In this document: positions 20,195-33,500 of the stretch, piece after piece | How positions within the stretch are numbered: the stretch's first letter is position 1 | How the letters are laid out: each line of letters starts with the position of its first letter | Origin: Arabidopsis thaliana | Lineage: Eukaryota > Streptophyta > Magnoliopsida > Brassicales > Brassicaceae | Direction: 5' to 3' | Length of the DNA stretch: 64,000 nucleotides | NCBI RefSeq assembly: GCF_000001735.4 | Contig: NC_003074.8 | Coordinates: 19,785,261 to 19,849,260, forward strand | The notes under the pieces: model-generated | The model's input: only the letters and a program-made list of their open reading frames with translations | Database searches by the model: none | What the model was told of the DNA's origin: nothing | Program-made: the position numbers and the translations under genes

Positions 20195-23100
20195 AGTTAA
20201 CTTCTTCTTCTTTCAAACAATAGCTTTTTTTTCTTTTGCTTCTCTGTTGGAGTGGTTAGTGAGAAGAACATGTGCTCTGTTTTATAGTGAGAGCTCTCCT
20301 TCTTGTTAATTTGTTTGTATACTTTTTTATTGCTTTATCTTTTAAAAAATATTTTTAGTATTTTTGCCAACGTTATATGTTTTTTTGGTTTTTTGTGTAT
20401 TGAGGTTTTTTTTTGGAATGAAAGTTTGTATTTTCAATGAAAAAATTGGATATAAAAGTATACGAGTGAGTTATGATTATTATTATTATGAGGGAAGTAG
20501 CTTTGACAAAATGATTATGAACTAGCTGTCCTGAAATAAATTTTGAACCAATTCTATTTAATGATTGCTTGATATATCAATATCATACATAGTTACTAAT
20601 ACGTAAAGACAAGAACCCTAGTTTAATTTCAGACTTAGAGTTTTTCAATCGTTGAAATTTGAAAAATTCAAATAAGTTAGCCAGTAAATTTCTTTAAAAT
20701 TTGATTCGAGTTTATTTTAGATCCTAAATTAGAATAGTTTATTCTATTTAACGTTATAGTTTGCACCAAGTCCATGACAAAAAGATTGATCCAAATCTAT
20801 TGAACATGCGTCTATAAATACATGATAATGATATGGGATTAGCTAGCTTATGATATCATAAAACAAGACTTTATATCCACTCATATAAACTTGCATAGTT
20901 TTATCTCTCGTAGCAATAGGAAGTATCAATCAGTGGTGATGGTGGAGAGCTATCAGAACCACAACTTTGAAATAATTTATTAGTTTTTATGTCAATCAAA
21001 TTTTTATATGTTTTTCTGGTAAATAATGGAGGTTTTTTTTGTTTACTTTAACTTAGCCTCGCCGCCCCCATCACCTAAATGTCATTTTCTTTAGGACCGA
21101 CCCAATATACTATATCATCAATATGGTGCTCTCTTCTTTTTGTCGTATAATATCATAGCCTGTCGATTTTTCAGATTTAAAAAGCCACAGTTTTTGTATG
21201 CCAAATCATTTTAAAATAACTTACGTCCACTTTTTTTTTTTATCGAATCAGCATTTACATTCTTGAAAACACATAACAAAACTCCAAAACCTTATTTTGC
21301 TCCAACGAAGCATGGCTAAGTTTCTTCACTCCAAATCCAACTAATCATGCATGGTTATATTCGAGTGTCTCATTGTATATATAGAGAACATTTTTCTTGT
21401 TCACCAAAGTCAAAACACTTTGTTTTCAAAATAGATAGATATATGGTCATTCTCTTACATTATAAACATTTTTGTAGTCTAGAAGGTCTAGTTTTCTATC
21501 ACCAACATATGTTATTAAGTATGTTTGAGGTGTCATAAAACAAAACCCTACTTGAAGATGTTAGAGCCGGAACTCAAAATTATGACACAATATTAAAGAA
21601 GCATAAACTATTTCGTTCACAAACTTTCATTTCAAACTTAATTGACGATAAGTAAATTGATTCGTCGTATATCTTATCACACATAACTCAAATTAGCATT
21701 TAAGTTGATATTACTAACATAAAGTAACCAAAGCCTAAACGAACCCTTTTTCATAATTGTTGTGTTGGTATATCACTCTCTAAAACCAGGGTGTAAAGTT
21801 ATGGTGCCGTTTTGTGGGGTGGGTCGAGATTCCACTGAGGTTAAAATCATATGGTCTGTGTTGGCAAAAGGTGACACGTGAATGGGTGGCGCGCGTGACT
21901 AACCGACCCGATCCCTCCGACAAACGTATCGTCACCGTCCAATCCATCTCAGCATATAGCCGTTTGTTCGCTCAACCACTCACATAATGCCACGTTTGTT
22001 GTCCCCACCAATCATTTGCATTTTCTCTTCATATCCAAAATTTCATATCTTTTGCGAAAATTGCTGACAATTAGACTGAAAACGAAAATATAACAAAACA
22101 ATAAATCCCAATAAAAATGACAAATTGTGACAACCAAACAAAAGACAGGAGATGCAGTTCCATGGTTATCGTTTTGCCATGTGGCAAACCTTATCGTTTT
22201 GGCTACGTTGGTCGGCTACTATTAGACGAATATTCCACGTCAGCCAACTCTTTTTTCTCATGTTTTTCGAAGTGAATTTTAGATAATAAAAGCACAGAAA
22301 TGTGAATTTTCTGGTTCTGGTTCTGTTGTTAATTGTTATTAGTATGTTTATTTATATATTTTACACTTTCTTCTATTCATAGAAAACTAGTCTTAACCTT
22401 ATCTAAATATTCTAGACAAATCGAGTTACATATAGTATGACGTCGTTATGCATAAATTTTGTCCTTTTTAGTCACTCCAATTGAAAGAATTAGTCCAGAA
22501 TGTACTACAGCAAGATCAACAAACATATATTGATTTATCTGTCTTCATAATTAATAATTTAATATGCATTCAAATGATAATCAATTGGATATATACTTTA
22601 CATGATATTTACAGATCAAAAATTTCTATATTGTAATTTCCGATTACTTAAATGAGTAAAATATAAAAGTCATATGAAGTCCAAATTTTATTGTACCGGA
22701 AAGGACAAATAAATTCATATAAAGTCATGTTCTATTGAATCTCTTCTAGTCCTCCATATTTCAAATCTCTTCTAGTCCTCCATACGTATTTGAACTGCGG
22801 ATATAAAGTATGTTAGTTTTTTATTTCACTATGGTAGATTTTTAAAACGTAATTAAAACAGGTTTAACTATGAGAACATCGTAGATCCGACCAAAATTTA
22901 TCGCATAGTTTGAAAAAAAAGATAAGATACTACTATTAAGTATATATATTTTATGTTTTGTTTTGTTTAAATAAGGAGGTAGACATTATTAATAGTTGTT
23001 TAGCACACGAACAAGAAGTTACTAGTATAATTTCTCAACGTTTATTTTGTTGATGGGGTGCTCGTTGGTCAAATTTAGCGGCCTGACAAGCTCAGTCGAC

Positions 23101-24634
23101 AGTAATGTGCCTTTTTGGGTGTACACTGATGTCTCACCTACAATGTTTTTGGTCGAGTTACGTATAAAAGCTCTTGTCCTAATCAATTTGTCTTGCATAC
23201 GTTTTTTACAGGAATGCATTCACTTAGTTAATTAGCCTTTCCTTTTAGCCCATCACCCATATGATCTATTTAGTGCATTTTCTTTTTGTTTGATCATCGC
23301 TGGCATGGCAACAATAACAAATAAAATCATCGGGATAACTAAACGCTAAAATTCTATGCAACTTGAAAATCTGATTAAAAAAATTAAAGCAAGAGTTATT
23401 TTTCATCACCATCGTTTTGTCGTTAAATATGACAGAAAATTTCGTTCTTGACGTATCATTTTCATTTTATTTTCACAATGTCCATTCTATTTTTGTGTTG
23501 GACCATTTTTCCATGTGAACGAGTGGTTTCCAAAACAGTATATAAAATTTCTATGATTGATCTTATACAATTCGATTGGATTTTTTTTATTTTTTTTTAC
23601 CAAACACTAGCCAGCAAGAGAGCCCACAAGGCCCAAGAACCATGAACCGTTGCCAAACTTAGCAAGTGCTCCAAATTACTTTGAGCACTTGGCAGAAGTT
23701 ACTTGATATCAGGCAAAAACCTTTCTTTTAGTATTTTAGCACAAAGAATCTTCAAGAAATGAAGAGAGACGAGTAATTATGATGAAACAATCATAAATCT
23801 TCCTTGCCGTTCAATATGAATGAAATCGTTTTGAGTGTCAAGTTCGATGTTTACATGAATTTGAAGATACACATCTTTCAGTATATTTTTATTTGAGCAT
23901 ATATTAATCAATCAACATACTGGAGGAAAAAATAATCAAGAACTCCAAGACCTTATGTTCATATACTTTAAAACAAACATGAGACAGTTATTTCAGCAAA
24001 AGAAAATAATTTCTACTAAGCAAAGAAATTTGTGAAGAATGATAATCTTTTTTCAAAATAAATAGTGTTCAAGTAACCTTCAGAACAAGTGCCAAAGACT
24101 ATGTATGAAATCAAATGGCCACTATCCATTACATGAGATGCAAAATCCTTACCATTTACCATTAACAGTCATGAAATTTGTATCTAAAGAACTTCACAAA
24201 AAGAATGGAATAGATAGTCTCGGTTGTTTGTGCAGTGATCAAAATTGAATCAAAGATCATGAAATTCTCATCTTTTAACCCTCAAAATGCAATACCATTT
24301 ACACCTATCACCACTAATCAAGTAAACAAGCACATTCCATACATACCAAGTTCCCAAACATTTAGCAAACATACAACAACACCAATGCAGTTTCAGATTC
24401 TCATCACCATAATCAAACAAAGAGCTCACCAAAAGCAGAAATTAAACAGTGATGATAGAGAACCATTGGGGTTTTGAAACAGAGAATAATAAGAATCCAA
24501 AACTTGAGAGTCATTCTAAGTGAAACATCATAGCAGCTAAGTTCCCAAACAAAAACAAAATATGGTAAAACGAGAAAGATAACAACAGAAGCATTTCAAA
24601 TTCCCATAAGAAGAAAAAAAAACTCCATTGTTCC
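20195..24634. other. 4.4-kb AT-rich spacer between PIP2;1 and RPL12B
   Basis: The left end is the PIP2;1 leader and promoter; the right end is the RPL12B 3' flank. In between I see no gene with splice structure or long ORF. Visible items are a less AT-rich block at 21820-22260 with a G-box CACGTG at 21875-21880, an exact 21-base direct repeat (22738-22758 and 22764-22784), and a short hairpin with 8-base arms AAGTGCTC/GAGCACTT at 23664-23690. No transposon termini were recognised. Confidence 0.5.
22738..22784. repeat. Exact 21-base direct repeat
   Basis: The unit, beginning AATCTCTTCTAG and ending TCCTCCATA, occurs at 22738-22758 and 22764-22784 with five bases between copies. A small tandem duplication in non-coding DNA. 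Confidence 0.85.
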
Positions 24635-25135
24635 TTAATTCTCAGGAATCTCAATCTCACCTTCTTGAATCTCCTGCTGAAGATCCTTAGGGTCTTTCCC
24701 ATCAACAGTGCATCCCACAGAGACACACGTTCCAAGAATCTCCCTCACAGTCCCACTCAGCTCCTTAGCAATAGATCTAGGCCTCATAATCCTAGCAATC
24801 TCAGTCACATCATCGAAAGAGATGTTACCGTTATGCTTAATGTTCTTCACCTTCTTACGGTCTCTCTCTGGCTCCTTCAACGCCTTGATGACGAGAGCTG
24901 CAGCAGATGGAACCACGGTTACCTTAGCTTGACGATTCTGAACCGTCAGCTTCACGGTGACACGAAGTCCTTTCCATTCTTTGGCCGTCTCTTTCGCGAT
25001 GTCTTCTCCGATCTTCTTTGGTGCGAGACCGAGAGGACCGATCTTTGGAGCTAGAGAACTGGCGGCTCCCACTTCTCCTCCGGTTACACGGACGTACACA
25101 TCGACGATCTGGCTCGGGTCCAACTTCGGCGGCAT
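24635..25135 (-). CDS. RPL12B: Cytosolic 60S ribosomal protein L12 (uL11)
   Basis: Intronless ORF of 166 residues, the usual length for eukaryotic L12. The N-terminal domain has the conserved block [23 protein letters not shown], with the Pro/Gly/Lys residues that mark uL11. The C-terminal rRNA-binding domain has [30 protein letters not shown]. It binds the GTPase-associated centre of 25S rRNA at the stalk base, helping translation factor binding. The upstream region has telo-box and site II motifs typical of plant ribosomal protein genes. Retained paralogues of this gene exist in Arabidopsis (At2g37190, At5g60670 from memory). It shares a 540-base divergent promoter region with the SANT-domain gene. 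Confidence 0.97.
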
Positions 25136-25675
25136 GGCTCTGTGTTTTGGAGTTTCGCTTGATCAAAAAGTGGCAAACGAAAAGGAGGCAGCTGCGAAAT
25201 GAGCTTTTAGGGTTTTTTGGAAGATGAGGAACGTATTAAGTGGTCGAGATTAGGGTTTCTTTTGTTCCGATGCTAAATTACTAACTTATCCTTTCATTTC
25301 GAACGGCCCAACCCAATATTATATGGGCTTAGTAACTTTACTAATGTAGACCATTGAAGCCCGTGTATAATCTTCGGTACAATCAAGTCTCGGTTCTATT
25401 ACTGGTTTGATCGCAAATATTTGGTTTAGTTAAACCGTTTCTACTTCTCATCAACCAAAGTTACTGTTAGGAGGAGGAGAGACAAAGGAGTTGAATCTCG
25501 AGGCAAAATCAAAATCCAAGCTTTTTCTAGGGTTTTACGGATCTGCGATTATCATTGTTCTGGGTATTTCTTTTTTTTAGTGATTCTCAGATCTACCATT
25601 TTTCTTAATTTCGTAAGAATGTGTTGTTAAGAGATTTAACAAGTTAGAGACTTTGTTTTTCCCCAGTTCGTTGAA
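25136..25675. promoter_or_regulatory. Divergent promoter: telo boxes and site II motifs
   Basis: On the RPL12B side two telo boxes read AAACCCTAA-type on the minus strand (25206-25215 and 25250-25258). Two site II motifs follow (GGCCCA at 25305-25310, TGGGCT at 25324-25329). This pairing is the hallmark of plant ribosomal-protein and cell-growth genes, bound by TCP and TRB/telobox factors. On the plus side a probable leader intron of the SANT gene ends at the CCCCAG acceptor (25666), ten bases before its ATG. Confidence 0.75.
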
Positions 25676-27214
25676 ATGACGAGAAGAAAATCCACCGTCG
25701 TCCTGCCGCAGCCTATTCGTCGATCAGCGAGGCTTATCTCTCTGCAGAATCGAGATAGTCAAGTGAAACCCAGGAAAGATCTGGGCTTTGGCTCGGAACC
25801 CACGAAGAAAACTCGTCGGGAAGTCTTAAGAGGTCTATCGAAGAGATTAGTATACTCATCGGATAGTCCAATCGAAGATTCGAGGTCGAAGAAATTGAAC
25901 ATTTCGAAAGATGGGTTTCCGTCGCTAAGGAGATCTCTTAGGCTTTCGAGTAGGGAATGTCCTGAAGTCAACAAAGAGAAGCCTAAGACTGCATCTACTT
26001 CATCTTCTCGCACGAAATCGTCGACCACTGTTTCGTCTTCTTGTGCTCTGAGACGTTCTCCTAGGTTTTCAAGTGGAGGAGGAGAATCTGTGGATCAATC
26101 TTCTTCTTCCATTGGGAAGAAATCAGGTAATAGTGTTTTGAGTAGCTGTAGTACGAAATCAATTTCATCGGAGAAAGTGAAAGGTGGAGATGGTTTGAAA
26201 TCTAAGGATAGAAGTAGAAGTCGTGTTCGTCCTAAGACTAAGAAGATGTTTAGTGGTTGTGATGATAATGAAGAAGAAGAAGAAGAAGTTAGTGTCTGCC
26301 TTACTGAGAGGAAAAGGATGAGAATTGCAAAGCCGAATGAGGAAGAAAATGCTGAAGCAAAAGCTGATGAAGTGAAGAGAAAAGGAAAGGAGGAAGAAGA
26401 AGAAGAAGATGAAGAAGAAGGATTGAAGGCAAAGAATAAGCTTGAGAAAGGAGGATGGACAGAGGAGTTGGAGTTAGCTTTACAAGGAGCTTATTTGACG
26501 GTGAAGCCAAGTCCTAATTTCTGGAAAAAAGTTGCTAAGATGGTTCCTGGAAAATCTGCGCAGGAATGTTTTGATAGAGTGAACTCAGCTCTGATTACTC
26601 CTCGTCAAGCTCAGCCTCGAAGAGCCACAAAAACAATCTTATCAACGATTCCGCAGTTTTCACTTTCTGCAAGCAAACTACTGAAACCCAATTCACCAAA
26701 GACAAAGATACGACAGCGCAGAAACAATCTCTCAAAGAAAGTGGTCAGGCATTTACTGGAGAAGCAAAATCATATGGATCAAGGTCTTGGATTTGATCTC
26801 TTCTCAGTTCTTGAGCCTAACACCACAAGCAATTTTCTCTCAACTCCAATGGAAAAAGGGCGAAGTCTTCCAAAAATCCTTGAAAGTCCGGTGCCTTGTT
26901 CAAGTAAAGATCCAACAACTCTCGTTAGCCCTCCAGTACTGAAACAGGTAAAAAACAAGGCATTGCATGAGAAGTACATTGATCATCTGCATATCAGGGA
27001 TGCTAAAAGAAAAGCCGAGTCAACTCGACTGGCTGGGAAAGAGAACATAAGACCTATTGAAATTCAGAAGAAGGATTCGGTGAGAGCAGCTAAGGATGCA
27101 CTTTTCTTTGATGTACAAGATGCAATCCAAAAGCTAAAAGGTCTGGAAGCTGAGAACTCATCTAGTTCTTCAGAGTTTTGCTATGATCATGTCGAAACGG
27201 ACGAAGAAGATTAA
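25676..27214 (+). CDS. SANT/Myb-like nuclear protein with RRSxR repeats
   Basis: Single open coding exon of 512 residues. Basic, Ser-rich N-terminus with three spaced copies of an RRSxR motif (IRRSARL 14-20, LRRSLRL 84-90, LRRSPRF 125-131). Two Glu-rich acidic runs occur near 199-205 and 239-248. A single SANT/Myb-like domain lies at about 258-306 (WTEELELALQGAYLTVKPSPNF...KSAQECFDRVN). A basic linker and a C-terminal region of unknown fold (350-512) follow. SANT domains of this kind usually bind histone tails or DNA in chromatin proteins; the acidic and basic tracts fit a chromatin role. The overall plan recalls centromere/chromatin adaptor proteins, but no SANTA domain is seen and I would not assign one. 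From memory At3g53440, annotated only as homeodomain-like. Convergent with LOG4. Confidence 0.88.
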   Translation: MTRRKSTVVLPQPIRRSARLISLQNRDSQVKPRKDLGFGSEPTKKTRREVLRGLSKRLVYSSDSPIEDSRSKKLNISKDGFPSLRRSLRLSSRECPEVNKEKPKTASTSSSRTKSSTTVSSSCALRRSPRFSSGGGESVDQSSSSIGKKSGNSVLSSCSTKSISSEKVKGGDGLKSKDRSRSRVRPKTKKMFSGCDDNEEEEEEVSVCLTERKRMRIAKPNEEENAEAKADEVKRKGKEEEEEEDEEEGLKAKNKLEKGGWTEELELALQGAYLTVKPSPNFWKKVAKMVPGKSAQECFDRVNSALITPRQAQPRRATKTILSTIPQFSLSASKLLKPNSPKTKIRQRRNNLSKKVVRHLLEKQNHMDQGLGFDLFSVLEPNTTSNFLSTPMEKGRSLPKILESPVPCSSKDPTTLVSPPVLKQVKNKALHEKYIDHLHIRDAKRKAESTRLAGKENIRPIEIQKKDSVRAAKDALFFDVQDAIQKLKGLEAENSSSSSEFCYDHVETDEED

Positions 27215-27716
27215 ATCTAGTTGTTTCTAGCCAGATAGATTTGATTGTACTAGGGCACAGAGCGTAGAGATTAGAGTAAGGCATTACTGTAAATCTTAGT
27301 TTTGTAACCATGAGACTGAAACTACACATTGTGTGAGTTTAGTTTAGTCAGATGTTTGTATACACAACAAAATTGATTCTCTGTTTACTATAATGATCAA
27401 ATTTTGGTTCCATACTTTTTGCATATAAAGCTTAACATAAATCATAAGAGAGAAAACTAAAAGCCAAAGGTGTTAAACTTCCTTAGTTGAGTTACAGAAG
27501 AAAGTGATTCTTAAACACAAGAACACTTGAGAATTAAAACAAGTAGTAATTTACACAAAAGAATTTCCTCCTTCAGTGGAAATTTTTAGTTTACCGTTCC
27601 TAATCAAAAGGTTAGAGATCCTCAAAATCTGTTTCCTTCCTTAAGTAAGACCCATCTTAAATCCTCCTGACATAAAGTATTAATAGTTATATGTTTAGAT
27701 AAAATCCTGATTAATA
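27215..27716. other. Convergent 3' UTR spacer
   Basis: Holds the 3' UTRs of the SANT-domain gene and of LOG4 facing each other. No ORF or repeat of note. Confidence 0.6.
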
Positions 27717-30170
27717 TCAGTCTTCAGAAGAGTAGTCAATCCGCTCTATCTCCCAACAAAGCTTAGTCGCAACACTTTCATGGCAAGGCGAATATTCCTG
27801 CAAACAACAACAACAACACAAATTATATGGTTTGAACATGAATATTTTTGGATCCATTAAAATGTCAAATTGTCAATTGTCACGAACCTCCAGCTTCTTT
27901 ACAAGCTCCTTGGCAGTAGGTGCAGAAATTATGATCTGGCGTGCGTTTGTACTGATGAAGCCTTCTTCAACGGCTTTATCAATGAAAGAGAGCAAAGAGT
28001 TGTAGTATCCATCAACATTGAGCAAACCCACCTGCAGTAAGAACAATGATAATTAGTTTTCTAATGACTTTGGGTTTAGAGTTATCTACCAAAGTCTGAA
28101 TCTTCAGAAGGATAATAGTGATGGGTCTTTACCGGTTTATCATGTATTCCAAGCTGAGCCCATGTTATGACCTCCAAAAGCTCTTCAAGTGTTCCATATC
28201 CACCTGCAATTTTTTTAAAGCAGAAGACATTATAATCCATTAACATTATTATTATTAAGAGAAATGGTCAATTTACAGAACTATGCTTCATATGCAGAAA
28301 CTGTCCTCTGACTCTATATACATATGGACATGATTACAAAAAAAGCAGGTCCTATTGAAGAACAAGACTTCCTTAGATGGGCAAAACACGCATTTTTCTG
28401 AGACTGTTTCAGGTTTTTGTCTTTTAACATGAAACAGGTAAGAAAAGTAAAACCTTGGTCACAGTTACACTACACACAAGCTAAATAGAGAAGTAGCTCC
28501 CAAGTAAAAGGCAAAGAGAAAAAGAAACAGAGACTGGTCTAATTTTCAGTGCGAGATGTCGATGGGTCAAGGCATCTATAGTTATTATATTCAACATTTT
28601 GTCCATATAAAAACCCCAGAAATCATTACAAAGCAAACCAATATACTTTTAAAGTTTTTAACTTGAAACAGTTGCTTTCACACTGCAGCTTGAGTTTGAC
28701 CAAGAAACAAAAAAAACATGTTTTTACCAACATGTTCTTCTTCCATCTTCTTTGGCAAAAACAGTCAAAGAGTTAAACACTTTTCGATGCTATATTTTAA
28801 TGAGCATTCTTCTTCTTTATTACTTTGATATTCCACAATTTAAGAATTTAAAAAGCCTAAAAAATTATGCTCATTAGATTCTTAAACAATGCTGTCACTA
28901 GACTTGACCAGGTTATATCTTACATAATCATTACTTGTTTAGAAAACTGAACTTGTAAGAGAGAAAACAAAATTAACATTAAAAACTGATGGGACCTTGA
29001 ACAATTTCAAGATTTTAATTAAGAAATCAATACTACTAACCTGGTAAAGCAATAAAAGCATCAGAGTGTCTAGCCATCTCTGCTTTTCTTTGATGCATAT
29101 CTGCAACTGCTCTTACTTCTCCTACTGTTTCACCGGTCAACTGCCAAAAAGAAAGAGCATCCAAAATTTAAGATATTAACTAACAATCTTGAAACTTTAA
29201 ACTTAATTAAAAGGGGAAAACAAAAAGCAGCTTTAGACTGTTCTATGACCAGAGGCAATGATGGCATTGTAAGCAAATTGGCTTATTTTAAATTCATTGC
29301 AAGACTTTAGTTAAGAAGCTCTTCATCTTATTTTTTTCTCAAAATAAAACTTTCTCTTTTGGTTTCAATAAAAGAGATGAAAGTTAAGGCAAAGAGAGAA
29401 ATTAAAGCAAGAATACCTCTCTAGGCATGAGTGTCTTGGGAATAACTCTGTGGTCAAATAACAACAAAGATAAGAAAAAAGACTTATTAAGACAAATAAC
29501 TCTGTGCTCAAATCGTCATTGTTTCCTTAAATCTATGGTCAAGTGATTAGATGAAGAGTTACCCAATAACATGGCGACCACCATCATGAACAGCTTGCGA
29601 AACCAAACCCATCAAACCTATGCTTCCACCTCCATAGACTAGATCAATGTTCCTTAAAACCTGTGATAGTAAACGAAACAGAGTAAATAAACCATCTTTA
29701 TCACTACAGATAGTTTGAGAAATTAGCTATGAAAAGAAATCAAAACCAAAGATACTCTATTTGTACTATCAAATTAGATACAAACATTCCCATGCGGAAT
29801 TTGTGGGCTCCAAATCATAAAAGATGAATATGATAAAAGGGAAAAAAAGAAAGAATCTTTTTGAGTGATCAAAATTACATATTTAAGAGCGTTTTTCAAA
29901 GTAGAAAACAGAGGAAATGCTCTGCATTTGCAAAAAAAAAAACTCAGAAACATATTCACAAACATCTGGTGAACATAAAACTGTAAGAACTCAAGAAACA
30001 GAGTAATAACTACACATAGAAAAATCCAGAGGTGTATGTAATAATACCAATTCGTTGCCTAGATCCACAGCAGCATCTTGGTAACTACTCTTCTTGCCTT
30101 GGCTGCTTCCACAAAACACACAGATTCTTCCAAACTTTGACTTTTGCATGGTTTCATTGTTGACCTCCAT
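27717..30170 (-). CDS. LOG4: LOG4, cytokinin riboside 5'-monophosphate phosphoribohydrolase
   Basis: Seven exons: 30170-30048, 29660-29563, 29447-29417, 29140-29041, 28203-28133, 28031-27888 and 27797-27717, giving 215 residues. Rossmann-like LOG fold: FCGSSQG near the N-terminus, GGGSIGLMG in exon 2, the catalytic MPRE/E-region in exons 3-4 ([22 protein letters not shown]) and the family motif PGGxGTxxE starting at Pro117. It converts cytokinin nucleotides to free active bases in one step in cytosol and nucleus. Known in Arabidopsis: LOG3 and LOG4 act in root vascular tissue and are direct targets of the TMO5/LHW bHLH dimer. A G-box lies about 330 bases upstream of the start. Intron 4 is the longest (837 bases). 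All motif residues are intact. Confidence 0.96.
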
Positions 30171-30496
30171 TGGTTACGATGAGAGCTCAAGCTATGAAAA
30201 AATCTAAACTTTTTACCCGAAAAAAAACAAAACAAAACAAGAAGCTTTGGTCCTTTGTATTTTTGGTAATGAAATCTCTCAATTGGGTTTTGCTTCCTTA
30301 AAGAACATAAACGACAGGTACAAAACGTACAAGTGTCAAAGAAGAAGAAGAAGTTAAACCAAAAGAAAAAGCTCGAAACTTTTCTTTGCCTACTAAAATG
30401 CTTTCGAGAGTTGGGGATTGTTGTATTAATATATAGTTAGAGAGTGCGTTTTCTCGTCATGCTCTTGGAAAAAAATTTCATTTTTGGGATTTTTCA

Positions 30497-30502
30497 CACG
30501 TG
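30497..30502. promoter_or_regulatory. G-box in LOG4 promoter
   Basis: Perfect CACGTG about 330 bases upstream of the LOG4 start codon. G-box or related E-box sequences are bound by bHLH dimers. LOG4 is a known direct target of TMO5/LHW, so this is a sensible candidate site, but the motif alone does not prove it. Confidence 0.4.
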
Positions 30503-33500
30503 AGAGATTGAAGCATGCGCGTCGCAGCCACCCGCACATACACTTCATGTTGGCACGCGTGGACCACTTCTTTGTGTTTTCCTCTATTTGTCTTCTTTGT
30601 GCTTCCACATTTTCGTTTATTTTTCTATATTGAACTATACACTTATGAATGTATTTCTATAACTTTCTATTTTCTACTTACTAACTCCAAAGACTTTGGA
30701 ACCTAAAAATAAAATTCAAAATGGTATGGATGTTTAATTGAGAGTTTATGGGAAATTAGTGTAAGCAATCTCAGAACAAGAAAGATTCAAGCTTTCTTGA
30801 CATAGATAAATAACCTAAATAATCATAATATTGACGAAATTTCTATATTATGAATTTCAAGATTTTTACAACTCCAACTTGACGAAAATTAGAGATTGAT
30901 GATATTGAATCAAACTCCTTTTCTTTTTACTAAATTTATTGGATATAACCATATACATTAATAATCATAATATTTTAAAGAAGATTACATATTGAAAATG
31001 AAATATCCCTAAAAAATGTTTCATAATGATTTTAATATATGTCGTGCGAAAGATAATGGGAAGTGACAAAGAAAACATCTTTAGATTAAAGAAATTGATT
31101 TAGATATAAAGCTACCTCGCTTTTTGATTCCCTTTTTGAAGAACAGAACAAAAATTTCATTTTCGACAATGCAAATAAAAACATTTCATTGTCAACATAT
31201 ATCTGAACATATAAGATGGGTCCAAACATAATTTACTTTTACCTCTCTCTATTCTGTAATATTTAAATGAAAGTGTGATCAAATTAGTGATGAGATACAC
31301 AGACATGTACCATATTCATATAAAAATTTATACTTATAAATGATGATGTCTGGGTTATGGAGCAATGTGCCATTGATGATTGAAATAAGGAACACAAGAT
31401 GAGTAGTTATGGCTTTTATTATCAATGTACTAGTATCATTTACACTCCCTATGAAGACAACCCTCCTCCTATCTTGTTCTAAGCATATACCAAAATCATT
31501 TATTTTGAATATTTACTCCACTTACTTTACTTTTTGTTTGGTGCTTTTATAATAATGTTTTTGTAGAGATATTAAAAGCTCTCGCTTTACCCATATCCCT
31601 GTGCATTTGGATAATGGATATCTTACTCATGGCCGTTTGTTTTAGTAAAAATTTATTCATACATAGTTGTTGTTAACGTAAAAGAATATGATTACATCTA
31701 TTACGAATAATCCAACACAATGATAGACTATAAGGATCCAATGTGACAACAAATGAGGGTACTTCAATGTAGTCAATGTATGTAAAAGGTTGATTTTGCT
31801 TGGCTTGGAAGCAATGAATTTGAATTATCTTTAGCTAGTAGCAAGTTCGTTCAAATGATGAGATAGAAACATGAAGCCATATTGACATCGTTTTCCATGA
31901 GCACGTGAAAACAAGTACACAAGTCATGTTCAATATATAAAAGGAAAAGAATAAGCAAATTTAGGGTTTCATGATTTATTTTTTTCATCGTTAGTACATG
32001 TAAATTGGCGAGGAAGGAGGCCATTTTTTTCCCTTTGGACTTTGATGAATAATTTGATATATTTGCATACTGATGCACCTCGTTATGAGACGAATTCACT
32101 CCACAAGACACAAGCATTCTATTACATAGGAAAATTTGATTATGAAATTGTAGACTCCACATGCTATTAAGTTATTAAATTATCTTATGGTACTGTATTA
32201 GTATGGAACTGCAGCTAGCTGTTTTTACTCCGTATACCGTATGCTACGAAATTACTTTCTTCCATATGGACATTAGACAGTCACCCCATACTCTCATACT
32301 TAATTGGACAAATATATAATAAGTGTGTGTGAAATTAAACTAGAAAATTGCAATCCCAAGAACTCAGTGCAAGCTGCCCTATCAGATTTAAGTATATATT
32401 TTGGGTTAATTTAGAGATTATAAACAAATAATTACTTCTTGAAACCAATGTGTATTTGTATCTGCATGCTTGCATGCGCATTTAACTCTTTTGTTTTGTT
32501 TTTTTACTCCACTCCACATTCCTCTTGGGTTTCTAACTTTCAAACCTATTTTATAATATTATTATATTCGACTATGATGCTAATAAAACCACATACTAAT
32601 TAGTTCATTCTTGATATATTCAACATTCATTTTTCAAAGATCTCAAATGGTTATGACTTGTGGTTATATATATACCAACAATGGATAACCAAAAGTAAAC
32701 CTCGTTTGCTTTTGATCTTATAACAATAATTCTCTTTAGATGCAAGAGAATTATATTATTCGGTTAAAAGTTATTTATATTCACGATACTGTTAAACGGA
32801 CCTAAATTCAGGTTTGTTAACAAATTTAACATGTGTATGTTATTTTTAAGAGTAAATTAAAATTGAAACAATAAAAGGTAAAAAACTCCTAATATAATTC
32901 AATTTTATGTATATTATATGTGATTAAATAAGTTATATATCCATTTGATAGATGCATTTATGGATGTGTGTGCGCCGAATACAGATGAAGCAGAAGAGCA
33001 GTGATGAAAAGGCTCCTCGCTTTCTAATTCTATCAGACAGATAACTTTATTTTAATTGTTTTTTGGTTAGAAATTTTTGATTCCCAACAAATCATATTTA
33101 ATTTGATGTTAATGAACGAGCCAAATGACGACCATATCAACTGCAGCTGTAGTACTAACAAGGGCCCCAACTTGCAATTACGACCGGCCAAAATCTGCCT
33201 TGAGAGTACCATATTCATTATGGTATTTACATATTAATTTAGACAAATTTTAGATTAAACCATTTTCAGAATCTATCTTAAAATCTATAAAGATAGTGTG
33301 TGACTTTGTTTAATACTCGTAACATTACTCACCTCTATAACATTACTCAACCTTAATAATATACGTCATATCTATAACATACGTGTATAGGGTCATGGTG
33401 GTTGATTGATATACGAAGACAAAACGAAAAAAGAGTTAGTAAAAGGCCTAACTTGTAGGCAGGAAGAGTGGTGGAAGTATGATGGTGAAAGAGCAAAGTG

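Noticed and set aside
20195-24634. Transposon or hidden gene in the largest spacer
   Set aside because: I looked for terminal repeats, tRNA-like primer sites, gag/pol-like frames and exon chains and saw none; only short repeats and motifs.
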